Of a stretch of DNA of 64,000 bases, positions 25,388-35,041 are shown one piece after another. The stretch's first letter is position 1, and every line of letters begins with the position of its first letter. Source of the DNA: Pandoraea aquatica (GTDB taxonomy: Bacteria; Pseudomonadota; Gammaproteobacteria; Burkholderiales; Burkholderiaceae); NCBI RefSeq assembly GCF_902459565.1, contig NZ_CABPSN010000004.1, positions 62,001-126,000 of the forward strand, read 5' to 3'. The notes beneath the pieces are model-generated. The model did not search any database. It saw only the letters and a list, made by a program, of their open reading frames with translations, and had not been told where the DNA came from. Both the position numbers and the translations under genes were made by a program.

Positions 25388-26374
25388 ATGGAACATTCCG
25401 AAGTCCTGAAGCCTTTGAAGACCTGGAGCCATTTGGCGGGACGGCGACGCAAACCGAGCGAATACGAGGTCGTTTCGACCAACCTCATCTTCAACCTTGC
25501 CAACCCCGAGGCGCCGTTTGAGCTGGACTCAAACATCGACACGGCGCAGTGGTTCAAGCGGTATCGCAACGCGAGTGCATTGACGCATCCGGACTGGGGC
25601 GCATTTCGAGATCCGGACGAGACCATCTATCGCACCTACAACCTGTTGCAGGATGGGCAGGAGACCTACGTATATGGGCTGATGGATCAGTTCTCAGCCC
25701 GAGGTCACGATGCCTTGCTGGCGCATCCGTGGACCGAGTCGCTGGCGCGACTCTATACTCCGGCGCGCTTCCTATTTCACGCGCTGCAGATGGGGGCAGG
25801 CTACTTGGCCCATATCTCCCCCGCGTCGACCATCGTGAACTGTGCGGTTTTCCAGATGGCCGACTCTTTTCGTTGGGTGACGCACACCGCCTATCGGACT
25901 AAGGAGTTGTCGTACACGTTCAAGGATCTCGGTTTCGGTCGCGACGAGCGCCAGCATTGGGAGCAGGATCCCGCGTGGCAGGGCTGGCGTCGGCTTATCG
26001 AGCAGGCGCTCGTCGCCTGGGATTGGGGCGAAAGCTTCGTGGCGCTGAACCTGGTCGTTCGGCCTGCGGTAGAAGAAGCGGTGTTGCGCGGCCTTGGGCA
26101 AGCCGGTAGAAACAACGGGGATACCCTGTTGGGTCTGTTGACCGACGCTCAACTGGCCGATGCCCAGCGTCAGCATCGCTGGGCGGTGAAGCTAGTGGCA
26201 ATGGCGTTGGAGCAGGAGACAAACCGCGCCGTCATTGCCGGGTGGTTGGACAAATGGGTACCTATGGCCGATGAGGCCATCGAAGCCTACTGCGCGGCGC
26301 TCCCCGATGTACCGGGCGCGGGCGTGGAGGCGAGCGCCGCGACGCGCAACTTCAGGCGCACGATCGGCTTCTGA
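25388..26374 (+). CDS. Monooxygenase hydroxylase beta subunit (TmoE-like)
   Basis: A 328-residue non-catalytic subunit (T4moE about 327) with a ferritin-like fold lacking the iron ligands; with alpha and gamma it forms the (alpha-beta-gamma)2 hydroxylase. The LKTWSHLAGRRRKPSEYEVVS opening, the NLLQDGQETYVYGLMDQ segment and the WDWGESFVALNLVVRPAVE segment are typical. AAGGAGAAG precedes ATG 25388. It is the last gene of the operon: the next gene, 59 bases on, faces the other way. A reductase gene expected here (tmoF in T4MO) is missing. Confidence 0.88.
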   Translation: MEHSEVLKPLKTWSHLAGRRRKPSEYEVVSTNLIFNLANPEAPFELDSNIDTAQWFKRYRNASALTHPDWGAFRDPDETIYRTYNLLQDGQETYVYGLMDQFSARGHDALLAHPWTESLARLYTPARFLFHALQMGAGYLAHISPASTIVNCAVFQMADSFRWVTHTAYRTKELSYTFKDLGFGRDERQHWEQDPAWQGWRRLIEQALVAWDWGESFVALNLVVRPAVEEAVLRGLGQAGRNNGDTLLGLLTDAQLADAQRQHRWAVKLVAMALEQETNRAVIAGWLDKWVPMADEAIEAYCAALPDVPGAGVEASAATRNFRRTIGF

Positions 26375-26433
26375 GGGCCGGAAGGCGGGGATTGAACAAG
26401 GTTTCGGATGAGCCGCGACCGTGGGGCGGCTTC

Positions 26434-27147
26434 TTAGTTCTGACAGCGGGGCGTAGCACCCTGTGCGCTGGTGGCGATGGCGTTGCCGATGCCATCCGCC
26501 AGACGGTCGACGAGCTTGCGTTGCGCCGCGACAACGTCTGCGATGCCCGACGCGGCGGGCTCCGTCCCTGAGAAGCGGCACGTCAGCACGATATCGCCCG
26601 GCACCTTTCGCACACTCCAGACGGCCGTGAGCGCCGCATGTTCGCCCGGCGTCGATTCGAATCGCTGGACGGACGTCGACACGCGATACACGGCAAGACC
26701 GTCGGCGCGCGGCAAGCCATAGACGTCCATCGCCCCGAGACGTTGCGTCAGGTCGCGAGAGATCGTCGACGTCAGCTCGGTCTTGAGCGGGGCGGCCCAA
26801 CGGGATTCCTCGAGAATATCGACGCGTCCGCCGCCACGGGTGACGACGATCTGTGGTCGGTCGACCTGCTCGGGCACAGCCACGGGCGACACTTCCAGGG
26901 CATACGGCGTTGCCGGAGCCGCTGCGCCGGTGGTGGCGTTGGCGGCGGCGCTGCCCGCGCCGGCACCCGCATCCGTCAGCGTATAGAACGTGGACGACGG
27001 CGAGGCACAGCCGGCAAGCGCCAGTACGAGGGTCGCCGCAGTGGCGAGTCCTGCTTTCCGGGCTATCGCGGGCAGGGCAGCGATGTCGCCGTCCACCGGC
27101 GTTGCACGCAGGCGCGGGCTACGGGTCATGTCGGTCGGCCTCGTCAT
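26434..27147 (-). CDS. pqiC: Intermembrane transport lipoprotein PqiC
   Basis: A 237-residue outer-membrane lipoprotein of the ABC-type transport auxiliary family. The lipobox LALAGC lies at about 42-47 after an extended N-terminal signal region. The mature part has the FYTLTDAG strand and the PLKTELTSTISRDLTQRLG segment common to PqiC/YmbA. With PqiA and PqiB it forms a tunnel-like lipid or hydrophobic-compound path between the inner and outer membranes. It overlaps the end of pqiB by four bases, so translation is coupled. It is the last gene of the operon. Confidence 0.82.
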   Translation of the reverse strand: MTRPTDMTRSPRLRATPVDGDIAALPAIARKAGLATAATLVLALAGCASPSSTFYTLTDAGAGAGSAAANATTGAAAPATPYALEVSPVAVPEQVDRPQIVVTRGGGRVDILEESRWAAPLKTELTSTISRDLTQRLGAMDVYGLPRADGLAVYRVSTSVQRFESTPGEHAALTAVWSVRKVPGDIVLTCRFSGTEPAASGIADVVAAQRKLVDRLADGIGNAIATSAQGATPRCQN

Positions 27148-28808
27148 GGTTGCGGGTCCTTCGGTTTGCCGCGCAGCAGCGCTTCGGGATGCTGCTGCAA
27201 ATAGTCGGCGAGGGTGTTGAGGGAGCGCAGCGTCTTCGTCAGTTCCTGCATGGCCTGACGGACGTCCTGCTGCACAGGCGCATCTTCGGACAGCGTGCGC
27301 TCGGCCGCACCGAAGCTCTTCTTCGCTTCGCCCAGCGTGGCCTTCGCTTCCGGCGCGATCTCGCCGTCGAGCTGACGGAACAGCCCTTGTGCGCTATCCA
27401 TCGTCTTGTCGAGCTTGCGCAGCGTCGAGTCCAGATTCTGTCCGATGCTGTCGAACGGAATCTTGTCGAGCTTGCTCGCAATGTCGGCGATCTGAAGCTG
27501 CAACTGGTCGAGCGTGTTGGGCACGGTCGGCATAACCAGCACGTCGTCGACCATCTCGGCCTTGGCGGGCTTGGCGTTCGGGAAGAAGTCGAGCGCCACG
27601 TACAACTGACCGGTCAGCAGGTTGCCAGTGCGCAACTGACCGCGTAGGCCACGCTGAACGAGTGCGTCGAGAATCTTATGACTGTTCAGTTCCGTCGGCG
27701 GCACACTGTTCTTCGGATCGCGACGGCGCAGACGATCCGGATAGACGTCGACCGTCACCGGCATGTTGATCTGCTTGGTGGCCTGATCGAACTCCACGCC
27801 GATGGACGTCACTTCACCCAAGGTGATACCCCGGAAGTCGATCGGTGCACCGACGACCAGCCCGCGCAGCGACTGTTGGAAGCGGAACACGACCCGTACC
27901 GGGTGCGTGTCGGGGGCCTTCATGGCCGTAGATTCGTCGGGGGCCAGACGGAACTCCTGCCCGGCCTTGGCCATCACGCCGGCCCCCGAGTCGCTCGGCG
28001 CCTGGAAGGCGATGCCGCCGATGACCACCGACGCGAGCGACTGCGTATTGACCTGGAAGCCGCTCGAATCGAGTCGCAGGTCGATGCCGCTGGCGTGCCA
28101 GAAGCGCGTATTGGAGCCGACGTACTGGTCATACGGTGCCTGCACGAACACGCGCAGCGTCACGCCCTTGCCGTCCGAGTCGAGCGAGTACGCTTCGACC
28201 TGACCGACCTGAATGCGGCGGTAGTAGATAGGCGAGCCGATGTCGAGCGAGCCGATATCGCTCGCGTGCAGCACGAACTGCTTGCCCGGCTGGCCGCTCG
28301 AGACGACCGGCGGCACTTCCAGACCGACAAAGTGGCTCGCGGAGTCCTTCGCCTTGCCGGCGTCCGCGCCGATGTAGGCCCCGGAGAGGAGCGTCGACAA
28401 CCCGGAGACGCTGCCGCCGGCCACGCGCGGGCGCACGACCCACCAACGAGAATCCTTGACGGCGAAGTTCTTCGCGTTCTTGGTGAGATCGACGGTGACA
28501 CGCACATGCGAGAGGTCTTCGGACAGTTCGATGCTTTTGACCGTGCCGATATCGACTTCCTTGTACTTGACCTTGGTCTTGCCCGCTTCGAGTCCTTCGG
28601 CGGTCTTGAAGTCGATAGTCACGCTCGGCCCGCGCTCGATGAGCACCTTGGCCACCAGCGACAGCCCGATCACGGCGGCGACCAGCGGAATCAGCCAGAC
28701 GAGCGAGGGCGCCCAGCGCTTGCGCGGTTCGATGGCCGGTGTCGGCAGATCGCCGGCCCCGGGCGGTGGCACGGCTTTCGGGTCTTGCGCGTCTTTCGGG
28801 TCAGTCAT
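27144..28808 (-). CDS. pqiB: Intermembrane transport protein PqiB (MCE domains)
   Basis: A 554-residue protein (E. coli PqiB about 546) anchored by one N-terminal helix (about 32-52). Three MCE/MlaD domains follow; their repeats start near VTIDFKTAEGLEAGKTKVKYKEVDIG, FVLHASDIGSLDIGSPIYYRRIQVGQV and VRVVFRFQQSLRGLVVGAPIDFRGITLGEV. A long C-terminal helix completes it. In E. coli PqiB forms a hexameric needle spanning the periplasm. It overlaps the second pqiA-like gene by eight bases and pqiC by four, so the four genes form a tight operon. Confidence 0.92.
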   Translation of the reverse strand: MTDPKDAQDPKAVPPPGAGDLPTPAIEPRKRWAPSLVWLIPLVAAVIGLSLVAKVLIERGPSVTIDFKTAEGLEAGKTKVKYKEVDIGTVKSIELSEDLSHVRVTVDLTKNAKNFAVKDSRWWVVRPRVAGGSVSGLSTLLSGAYIGADAGKAKDSASHFVGLEVPPVVSSGQPGKQFVLHASDIGSLDIGSPIYYRRIQVGQVEAYSLDSDGKGVTLRVFVQAPYDQYVGSNTRFWHASGIDLRLDSSGFQVNTQSLASVVIGGIAFQAPSDSGAGVMAKAGQEFRLAPDESTAMKAPDTHPVRVVFRFQQSLRGLVVGAPIDFRGITLGEVTSIGVEFDQATKQINMPVTVDVYPDRLRRRDPKNSVPPTELNSHKILDALVQRGLRGQLRTGNLLTGQLYVALDFFPNAKPAKAEMVDDVLVMPTVPNTLDQLQLQIADIASKLDKIPFDSIGQNLDSTLRKLDKTMDSAQGLFRQLDGEIAPEAKATLGEAKKSFGAAERTLSEDAPVQQDVRQAMQELTKTLRSLNTLADYLQQHPEALLRGKPKDPQP

Positions 28809-29445
28809 GATCGTCCTGTTCGGTATCGTCGTCGCGGATCTGATCCCAGATCAGGCGAGGGTCGAACTGCATGGAGGCCACCATCGTGAGCACGACCACG
28901 GAGCCGAAAGCCACGATGCCCGGACCGGCCTGAATCACGGCCAGCGACTGAATGTTCACGAGCGCCACCATCAGCGCGACGACGAAGACGTCGAGCATGG
29001 ACCAGCGTCCAATGAACTCGACCATGTGATACAGCTTGGTGCGTTGGTGCGGTTTCCAGCGGGTGCCGCGCTGCGCGGTAAAGCACAGCAGCGATAAGGC
29101 AATGAGCTTGAGCATCGGGACGAGAATGCTCGCTGTGAAGACGACGATGGCCAGATCGTACTCGCCGCTCGTCCAGAAATAGATCACGCCGCTCATGATC
29201 GTGTCGCTGGAGTTACCTAACAGCGAGCGCGTCTGCATCATGGGCAGGACATTGGCGGGAATGTACAGGATCGCCGCCGCGATCAGCAAGGCCCAGGTGC
29301 GCGTGAGGCTGTCGACCTTGCGCTGATGCAGCACTGCACCGCATCGGGGACAACGCTCCTTTTCGACGGTCTTCACTTCGCGAGACAGACGTCCGCAAAC
29401 GTGGCACGCGACCAGTCCCGCCGCTTTGGCCGAGAGATATTTCAT
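28801..29445 (-). CDS. PqiA-like inner-membrane protein, second half
   Basis: A 214-residue protein equal to one half of E. coli PqiA (about 417 residues, two repeated halves). It has an N-terminal zinc-ribbon-like motif (CHVCG, then CPRCG) and four membrane helices with the IPANVLPMMQTR segment typical of the family. ATG 29445 overlaps the stop of the upstream half-gene by four bases (ATGA). The frame is open further upstream, but that part is not protein-like. The two halves probably assemble into one PqiA-like complex. Confidence 0.85.
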   Translation of the reverse strand: MKYLSAKAAGLVACHVCGRLSREVKTVEKERCPRCGAVLHQRKVDSLTRTWALLIAAAILYIPANVLPMMQTRSLLGNSSDTIMSGVIYFWTSGEYDLAIVVFTASILVPMLKLIALSLLCFTAQRGTRWKPHQRTKLYHMVEFIGRWSMLDVFVVALMVALVNIQSLAVIQAGPGIVAFGSVVVLTMVASMQFDPRLIWDQIRDDDTEQDDHD

Positions 29446-30128
29446 CGCGTCACCGTCCGGGATTCGGTGGCCTTCTGCGCCTTCAGCGCCTCTACCGCCG
29501 GGTCCGGCGTGCGGTCGATCACGATCCACAGATTGCGCAGATCGTACGACAGCACCAGTGCGAGCAACATCGTCAACGCGCCGAAAGCCCACAGCGCAAT
29601 GCCGGGCAGCACGCTTGCCATGGCCGAGAGTTTGACCAGCGAAACCAGTACTCCGAGCATGAACACTTCGATCATGCCCCAGGGGCGGCAGAACTCGATG
29701 GCGCGCATCACTTGAAAGACCGCATAGGGCCGCCGGCCGAGCGAGAGTGGCGTTACCAAATGGATCAGCGCAAGCAGTTGCGACAGGGGAAACAGCACGG
29801 TCGTGGCGAACACGAGGAGCGCGACGAGCCACATGCCCTCGCGATACAGCGCCCACGCGGCACCCACGAGCGTCGTCTCGGTATAGATGCCCTGCACCTC
29901 GATCTCGACGATGGGGAACGCGTTGGCGATGGCGAACACGATCAGGCACGTCAAGGTGAGCGCGAGCACGCGCGACAGGCGCAGGTCGGGGGAGCGGTAA
30001 AGAACCGAGTGGCAACGCACGCAGCGAGCGGTCTCGTGCGGCGGCAGGTCCATGCGACGGTGGAGCGTGTCGCAGTTCGGACATGCGATCAGGTTCGTCA
30101 CGTCATCTTCAGGGGGCAATGTGTCCAT
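29442..30128 (-). CDS. PqiA-like inner-membrane protein, first half
   Basis: A 228-residue protein homologous to the other half of PqiA. Cysteine pairs CPNCD and CVRCH form a zinc-ribbon-like head, followed by four membrane helices (IVFAIANAFPIVEIEVQG marks the first). It is the first gene of the operon, transcribed away from fdoG with about 190 bases between the starts. PqiA-type proteins are the inner-membrane part of the PqiABC path, induced by superoxide generators in E. coli. Regulation here is not visible. Confidence 0.85.
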   Translation of the reverse strand: MDTLPPEDDVTNLIACPNCDTLHRRMDLPPHETARCVRCHSVLYRSPDLRLSRVLALTLTCLIVFAIANAFPIVEIEVQGIYTETTLVGAAWALYREGMWLVALLVFATTVLFPLSQLLALIHLVTPLSLGRRPYAVFQVMRAIEFCRPWGMIEVFMLGVLVSLVKLSAMASVLPGIALWAFGALTMLLALVLSYDLRNLWIVIDRTPDPAVEALKAQKATESRTVTR

Positions 30129-30317
30129 TACCGGGGACGGTGACCAGAGTGACGCTCAGAATACCAAAATGTCAAGGAAGTTCCCATGGAATCAGCCGCA
30201 ATGGCGCTCAACGCAATATGCGGCATGGTTTGTGCTAAGTCACGGAAATCATTACTTGTTTGCTCTATACTCAACACACTCCCGCAAAGTTACCCAAAAT
30301 TTGAGGAGAATTCCCCC

Positions 30318-33300
30318 ATGCTTAATATGTCCAGGCGCCAGTTCCTCAAAGTGAGTGGCGCAACGCTGGCAGGGTCCAGCCTGGCAATGCTCGGGTTCGC
30401 GCCCGACGCGGCGCTGGCGGAAGTCCGTCAGTTCAAGCTCGCGCGAGCGACCGAGACCCGTAATACCTGTCCGTACTGTTCTGTGGCCTGCGGGCTGCTC
30501 ATGTACAGCTACGGCGACGGTGCGAAGAATGCGAAGAAGAGCATCTTTCACATCGAAGGCGACCCCGACCACCCGGTCAACCGCGGCACGTTGTGCCCGA
30601 AGGGTGCCAGCCTCATCGACTTCATCCACAGCCCGAACCGTCTCACGCATCCGGAGTACCGCAAGCCGGGGTCCGACAAGTGGGAACGCATTTCGTGGGA
30701 CGACGCGCTCGATCGCATCGCCAAGCTGATGAAGGCCGACCGCGACGCCAACTTCGTCGAAAAGACGGACGACGGCCTCACGGTCAACCGTTGGCTCACC
30801 ACCGGCATGCTGGCGGCGTCGGCGTCGAGCAACGAAGTCGGGTACATCACGCACAAAGTCATCCGCAGTACCGGGATGCTGGGATTCGATAACCAGGCAC
30901 GTGTCTGACACGGCCCGACGGTGGCAGGTCTTGCCCCGACGTTTGGCCGTGGCGCGATGACGAACCATTGGGTCGACATCAAGAACGCGGATCTGGTACT
31001 CATCATGGGCGGCAACGCAGCCGAGGCACACCCGTGCGGTTTCAAATGGGTGACCGAGGCGAAGGCGCACAACAAGGCGCGCCTGATCGTCGTCGACCCG
31101 CGCTTTAACCGTTCGGCATCGGTCGCGGACTATTACGCCCCGATCCGCACCGGCACGGACATTGCGTTCCTCGGCGGGTTGATCAACTACCTGCTCACGA
31201 ACGACAAGATCCAGCACGAGTACGTCAAGAACTACACCGACTTCACCTTCCTGGTGAAAGACGAGTTCTCGTTCGAAGACGGTATCTATTCGGGCTACAA
31301 CGAAGAGAAACATACCTACGACAAGTCCTCCTGGGATTACCAGAAGGGCGCGGACGGTTACGTCCTCACCGACCCGACGCTTCAGCACCCGCGTACGGTG
31401 TTCCAGCTGATGAAGCAGCACTACTCGCGTTACACCATCGATATGGTGGAGCGCACGTGCGGCACACCTGCGGACAAGGTCGAGTACATCTACAAGCAGA
31501 TCGCCGAGTGCTCCACTCCGACGCGCACCATGACGATCCTGTATGCGCTCGGCTGGACGCAGCACTCGATCGGCTCGCAGATCATTCGTACCGGCGCCAT
31601 GGTGCAGTTGCTGCTGGGCAATATCGGTGCGGTGGGTGGTGGCATGAACGCGCTGCGCGGTCACTCCAACATTCAGGGGCTGACCGATCTGGGGCTGATG
31701 ACCGATCTGCTGCCGGGCTATATGTCGTTGCCCAAGCAGGCGGAGCAGACCGTCGAGCAATATCTGACGGCGCGCACGCAAAAGCCGCTGCGTCTGAACC
31801 AGTTGAGCTACTGGCAGAACTATCCGAAGTTCTACGTGAGCCTGATGAAGGCCTGGTGGGGCGACGCGGCCACGGCTGAGAACAACTGGGGCTACGACTA
31901 TCTGCCCAAGCTCGACAAGCCGTACGACATGCTCCAGGTGCAGGAACTGATGAGCAAGGGCAAGATGACCGGCTACATCGCGCAGGGGTTCAATCCCATC
32001 GCGGCGACGCCGGCCAAGGTCAAGTGGGACAAGGCGCTCGCTCAGCTCAAGTTCCTCGTCATCATGGACCCGCTCGCGACGGAGACGTCGGAGTTCTGGC
32101 GCAATTTCGGCGAGCACAACAACGTCGACTCCAGCAAGATTCAGACGGAAGTGTTCCGTCTGCCGACGACTTGTTTCGCCGAAGAAGACGGCGCGCTCGT
32201 CAACTCGGGACGCTGGCTGCAATGGCACTGGAAGGGCGGCGAGCCGCCGGGTGAGGCGCGCACCGACATCGAAATTATGTCGGGGCTGTTCCTGCGCCTT
32301 CGCGAGATGTACAAGACGGAGGGCGGCAAGTATCCCGACCCGATCGTCAATCTCTCGTGGCCGTATGCGCAAGCCGAGAGTCCGTCGCCCGAAGAACTCG
32401 CCAAGGAGTACAACGGCCGTGCGCTCAAGGACATCGTCGATCCGAAGGATCCGACCAAGGTCACGCGTAAGGCAGGCGAGCAGTTGTCCGGGTTTGCGGA
32501 ACTCAAGGACGATGGCAGTACGTCGTCCGGCTGCTGGATCTTCGCTGGTGCGTGGACGCAGGCAGGCAATCAGATGGCGCGCCGCGACAACAGCGACCCG
32601 ACCGGCATCGGTCAGACGCTGAACTGGGCGTGGGCGTGGCCGGCGAACCGTCGCATTTTGTACAACCGTGCGTCGTCCGACCTCGCGGGCAAGCCGTTCA
32701 ACCCGAAGCGCAAACTGGTCTATTGGAACGGTAAGGCGTGGACCGGTGCCGACGTGCCCGACTTCAAGGTCGACGAGGATCCGGCCGGTGGCATGAGTCC
32801 GTTCATCATGAACCCTGAAGGCGTGGCGCGTTTCTTCGCCAAGGGGGCCATGGCGGAAGGGCCGTTCCCAGAGCATTACGAGCCGTTCGAGACGCCGCTG
32901 GGCTACAACCCGTTCCATCCGAAGCAACCCAAGGCCACGAGAAACCCGGGTGCACGCGTGTTCCCGGACGATCTGGCGACGATGGGCACGGCCGAGCACT
33001 TCCCGCATGTGGCAACGACTTATCGCCTGACCGAGCATTTCCACTACTGGACCAAGCACGCGTTGCTGAACTCGATCATCCAGCCCGAGCAGTTCGTCGA
33101 AATCGGCGAAGCGCTTGCGAAGGAAGTCGGGGTCGTTGCGGGCGACATGGTCAAGGTGTCGTCCAACCGGGGCTACATCAAGGCCAAGGCGGTCGTGACG
33201 AAGCGTCTGCGCGCACTGAAGATCGACGGCAAGACGGTTCACCATGTGGGGATTCCGATTCACTGGGGCTTCAAGGGGTTGACCAAGCCCGGGTTCCTCG

Positions 33301-33386
33301 CGAATACGCTCACGCCGATTGTGGGCGACGCGAATTCGCAGACACCCGAGGTGAAGTCGTTCCTCGTGAAGGTCGAGAAGGCATAA
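30318..33386 (+). CDS. fdoG: Formate dehydrogenase major (alpha) subunit, selenocysteine-containing
   Basis: A 1022-residue molybdenum or tungsten enzyme that oxidises formate to CO2. The in-frame TGA at 30906-30908 is read as selenocysteine (Sec197), which coordinates the metal; the flanks NQARV-U-HGPTVAGLAPTFGRG match FdnG/FdoG of E. coli (Sec196). A twin-arginine signal (SRRQFLK, residues 5-11) sends the folded enzyme to the periplasm. The [4Fe-4S] cysteines are C51, C54, C58 and C93. ATG 30318 has GAGGAG upstream, and an earlier in-frame ATG at 30186 is not needed. A SECIS hairpin follows the TGA directly. Genes for beta, gamma, maturation and Sec insertion follow. Automated callers are likely to split this gene in two at the TGA. 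Confidence 0.95.
30906..30946 (+). promoter_or_regulatory. SECIS element directing selenocysteine insertion
   Basis: Directly after TGA the mRNA can fold into a hairpin whose tip is GGCA-GGTCT-TGCC (30923-30935). The apical loop carries GGUCU, as in the E. coli fdhF and fdnG SECIS, where the bulged G and U contact SelB. The first bases after TGA, CACGGCCC, are also the same as in the E. coli genes. Confidence 0.85.
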
Positions 33387-33395
33387 GGAGGCGCC

Positions 33396-34346
33396 ATGGC
33401 ATTGCAATCACTGGATATCAAACGGCGCTCGGCAACGACCTTGCCGTCGCCCTCGGTGCGTGAAGCGCACACGGGCGACGTCGCCAAACTCATCGACGTC
33501 TCGAAGTGCATCGGCTGCAAGGCCTGCCAGACGGCGTGCATGGAGTGGAACGACCTGCGCGACGAAGTCGGGACCAACGTCGGCGTGTACGACAACCCGG
33601 CCGACCTGACGGCGGACTCGTGGACGCTCATGCGTTTCACCGAGTACGAGAACCCGAAGGGCGACCTCGAATGGCTGATCCGCAAGGACGGCTGTATGCA
33701 TTGCGAGGACCCGGGCTGCCTGAAAGCGTGCCCGTCGCCGGGTGCCATCGTGCAGTACGCGAACGGCATCGTCGACTTCCACGAAGAGGCCTGTATCGGC
33801 TGCGGGTACTGCATTACCGGGTGCCCGTTCAACATCCCGCGGATCTCGCAGAAGGATCACAAGGCGTACAAGTGCACGCTTTGTTCCGACCGCGTGTCGG
33901 TGGGGCTGGAGCCGGCCTGCGTGAAGACGTGCCCGACGGGCGCGATCATGTTCGGCACCAAGGACGCCATGAAGGATCAGGCGGCCGAGCGTATCGAAGA
34001 CCTGAAGTCGCGGGGCTTCGATAACGCCGGGCTGTACGATCCGGCGGGTGTGGGCGGCACGCACGTGATGTATGTGCTGCATCATGCCGACAAGCCGTCG
34101 CTGTATCACGGCCTGCCGGACAATCCGCGCATCAGTCCGATGGTGACGTTCTGGAAGGGCATCGCCAAACCGCTGGGCGTGGCGGCGATGGCGCTCACGG
34201 CGATTGCCGGCTTCTTCCACTACATCAAGACCGGTCCGAACGAGACGACCGAGGAAGATGAAGAGGAAGCGCGCCGGTACGATGCATCCCGCAAGGGAGA
34301 CGGTCCCGACGGCTCGAAGGGCGTTGTCACGCACGAGGAGGTCTGA
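33396..34346 (+). CDS. fdoH: Formate dehydrogenase iron-sulfur (beta) subunit
   Basis: A 316-residue electron-transfer subunit with four [4Fe-4S] clusters. Cysteine groups are visible as [35 protein letters not shown] with CPFN, and [22 protein letters not shown] single C-terminal membrane helix (about 252-270, [19 protein letters not shown]) anchors it facing the periplasm. AAGGAGG precedes ATG 33396 closely, and the gene starts nine bases after fdoG. It passes electrons from FdoG to the cytochrome b subunit. Confidence 0.94.
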   Translation: MALQSLDIKRRSATTLPSPSVREAHTGDVAKLIDVSKCIGCKACQTACMEWNDLRDEVGTNVGVYDNPADLTADSWTLMRFTEYENPKGDLEWLIRKDGCMHCEDPGCLKACPSPGAIVQYANGIVDFHEEACIGCGYCITGCPFNIPRISQKDHKAYKCTLCSDRVSVGLEPACVKTCPTGAIMFGTKDAMKDQAAERIEDLKSRGFDNAGLYDPAGVGGTHVMYVLHHADKPSLYHGLPDNPRISPMVTFWKGIAKPLGVAAMALTAIAGFFHYIKTGPNETTEEDEEEARRYDASRKGDGPDGSKGVVTHEEV

Positions 34347-34348
34347 CC

Positions 34349-34996
34349 ATGGCGAACGATTCGATCGATCACAAGCACGGTAAGGACGAACTGATCGAGC
34401 GTTACAACGCGGCGGAGCGCATCAACCACTGGATCGTTGCGGGCACGTTCATTCTGCTCGCGCTGTCCGGGCTGGCGCTGTTCCACCCGTCGATGTTCTG
34501 GCTCACCAATCTGTTCGGCGGCGGGCCGTGGACGCGGATTCTGCATCCGTTCGTCGGCCTGGTGATGTTCGTGGCTTTTGTTTGGCTCGCCATGCGGCTG
34601 GCACGCTACAACAAGTTCGAACAGCGCGATACCGAGTGGATGAAGAACATCGGCGACGTGCTCAACAATCGCGAAGAAAATCTGCCGGAAGTCGGGCGTT
34701 ACAACGCCGGGCAGAAGCTGCTGTTCTACGTGATGGTGTTGTGCATGATCGGGTTGTTGCTCTCGGGGATCGTGATCTGGCGCGCGTACTTTGCGTTCTA
34801 CTTCCCGATCTGGGTGATCCGTCTCGCCTCCGACGTGCACGCGGTGTGTGCATTCGTGTTGATTTGCGGCATCATTACGCACATCTACGCGGCGATCTGG
34901 ATCAAGGGTTCCGTGCAAGCCATGACGCGCGGTACCGTCACCCGCGGCTGGGCGTGGAAACACCATCGCGCCTGGTACAAGCAGCTCAACAAATAA
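34349..34996 (+). CDS. fdoI: Formate dehydrogenase cytochrome b556 (gamma) subunit
   Basis: A 215-residue inner-membrane cytochrome b with four helices that reduces quinone with electrons from FdoH. Heme-ligand histidines are expected in the first and last helices; AERINHWIVAGTFILLALSG and ASDVHAVCAFVLICGIITHIYAAIWIKGS provide them. It starts two bases after the fdoH stop with GAGGAGG inside the fdoH end. A perfect eight-base inverted repeat (GTCCGGCC 34997-35004, GGCCGGAC 35013-35020) follows the gene, without a T tract. Confidence 0.92.
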   Translation: MANDSIDHKHGKDELIERYNAAERINHWIVAGTFILLALSGLALFHPSMFWLTNLFGGGPWTRILHPFVGLVMFVAFVWLAMRLARYNKFEQRDTEWMKNIGDVLNNREENLPEVGRYNAGQKLLFYVMVLCMIGLLLSGIVIWRAYFAFYFPIWVIRLASDVHAVCAFVLICGIITHIYAAIWIKGSVQAMTRGTVTRGWAWKHHRAWYKQLNK

Positions 34997-35041
34997 GTCC
35001 GGCCCTGCTGGTGGCCGGACGCTCTTACGAGGCCGGCCACC

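Noticed and set aside
28801-30084. A single 427-codon gene in place of the two pqiA halves
   Set aside because: Only the part from 29445 onward is family-like in this frame. The upstream part lies in the wrong frame over the other half-gene, which has clear PqiA features.
30186-30908. A separate gene ending at the TGA, with a second gene starting at 30921
   Set aside because: The two frames are one continuous FdoG in the same frame, and the TGA is followed by a SECIS hairpin with sel genes nearby. It is a selenocysteine codon, not a stop or a frameshift.
30252-33407. A 1051-codon open frame antisense to fdoG
   Set aside because: It mirrors the codon bias of the GC-rich fdoG gene, has Arg/His/Leu-rich composition, no family resemblance and no ribosome binding site.
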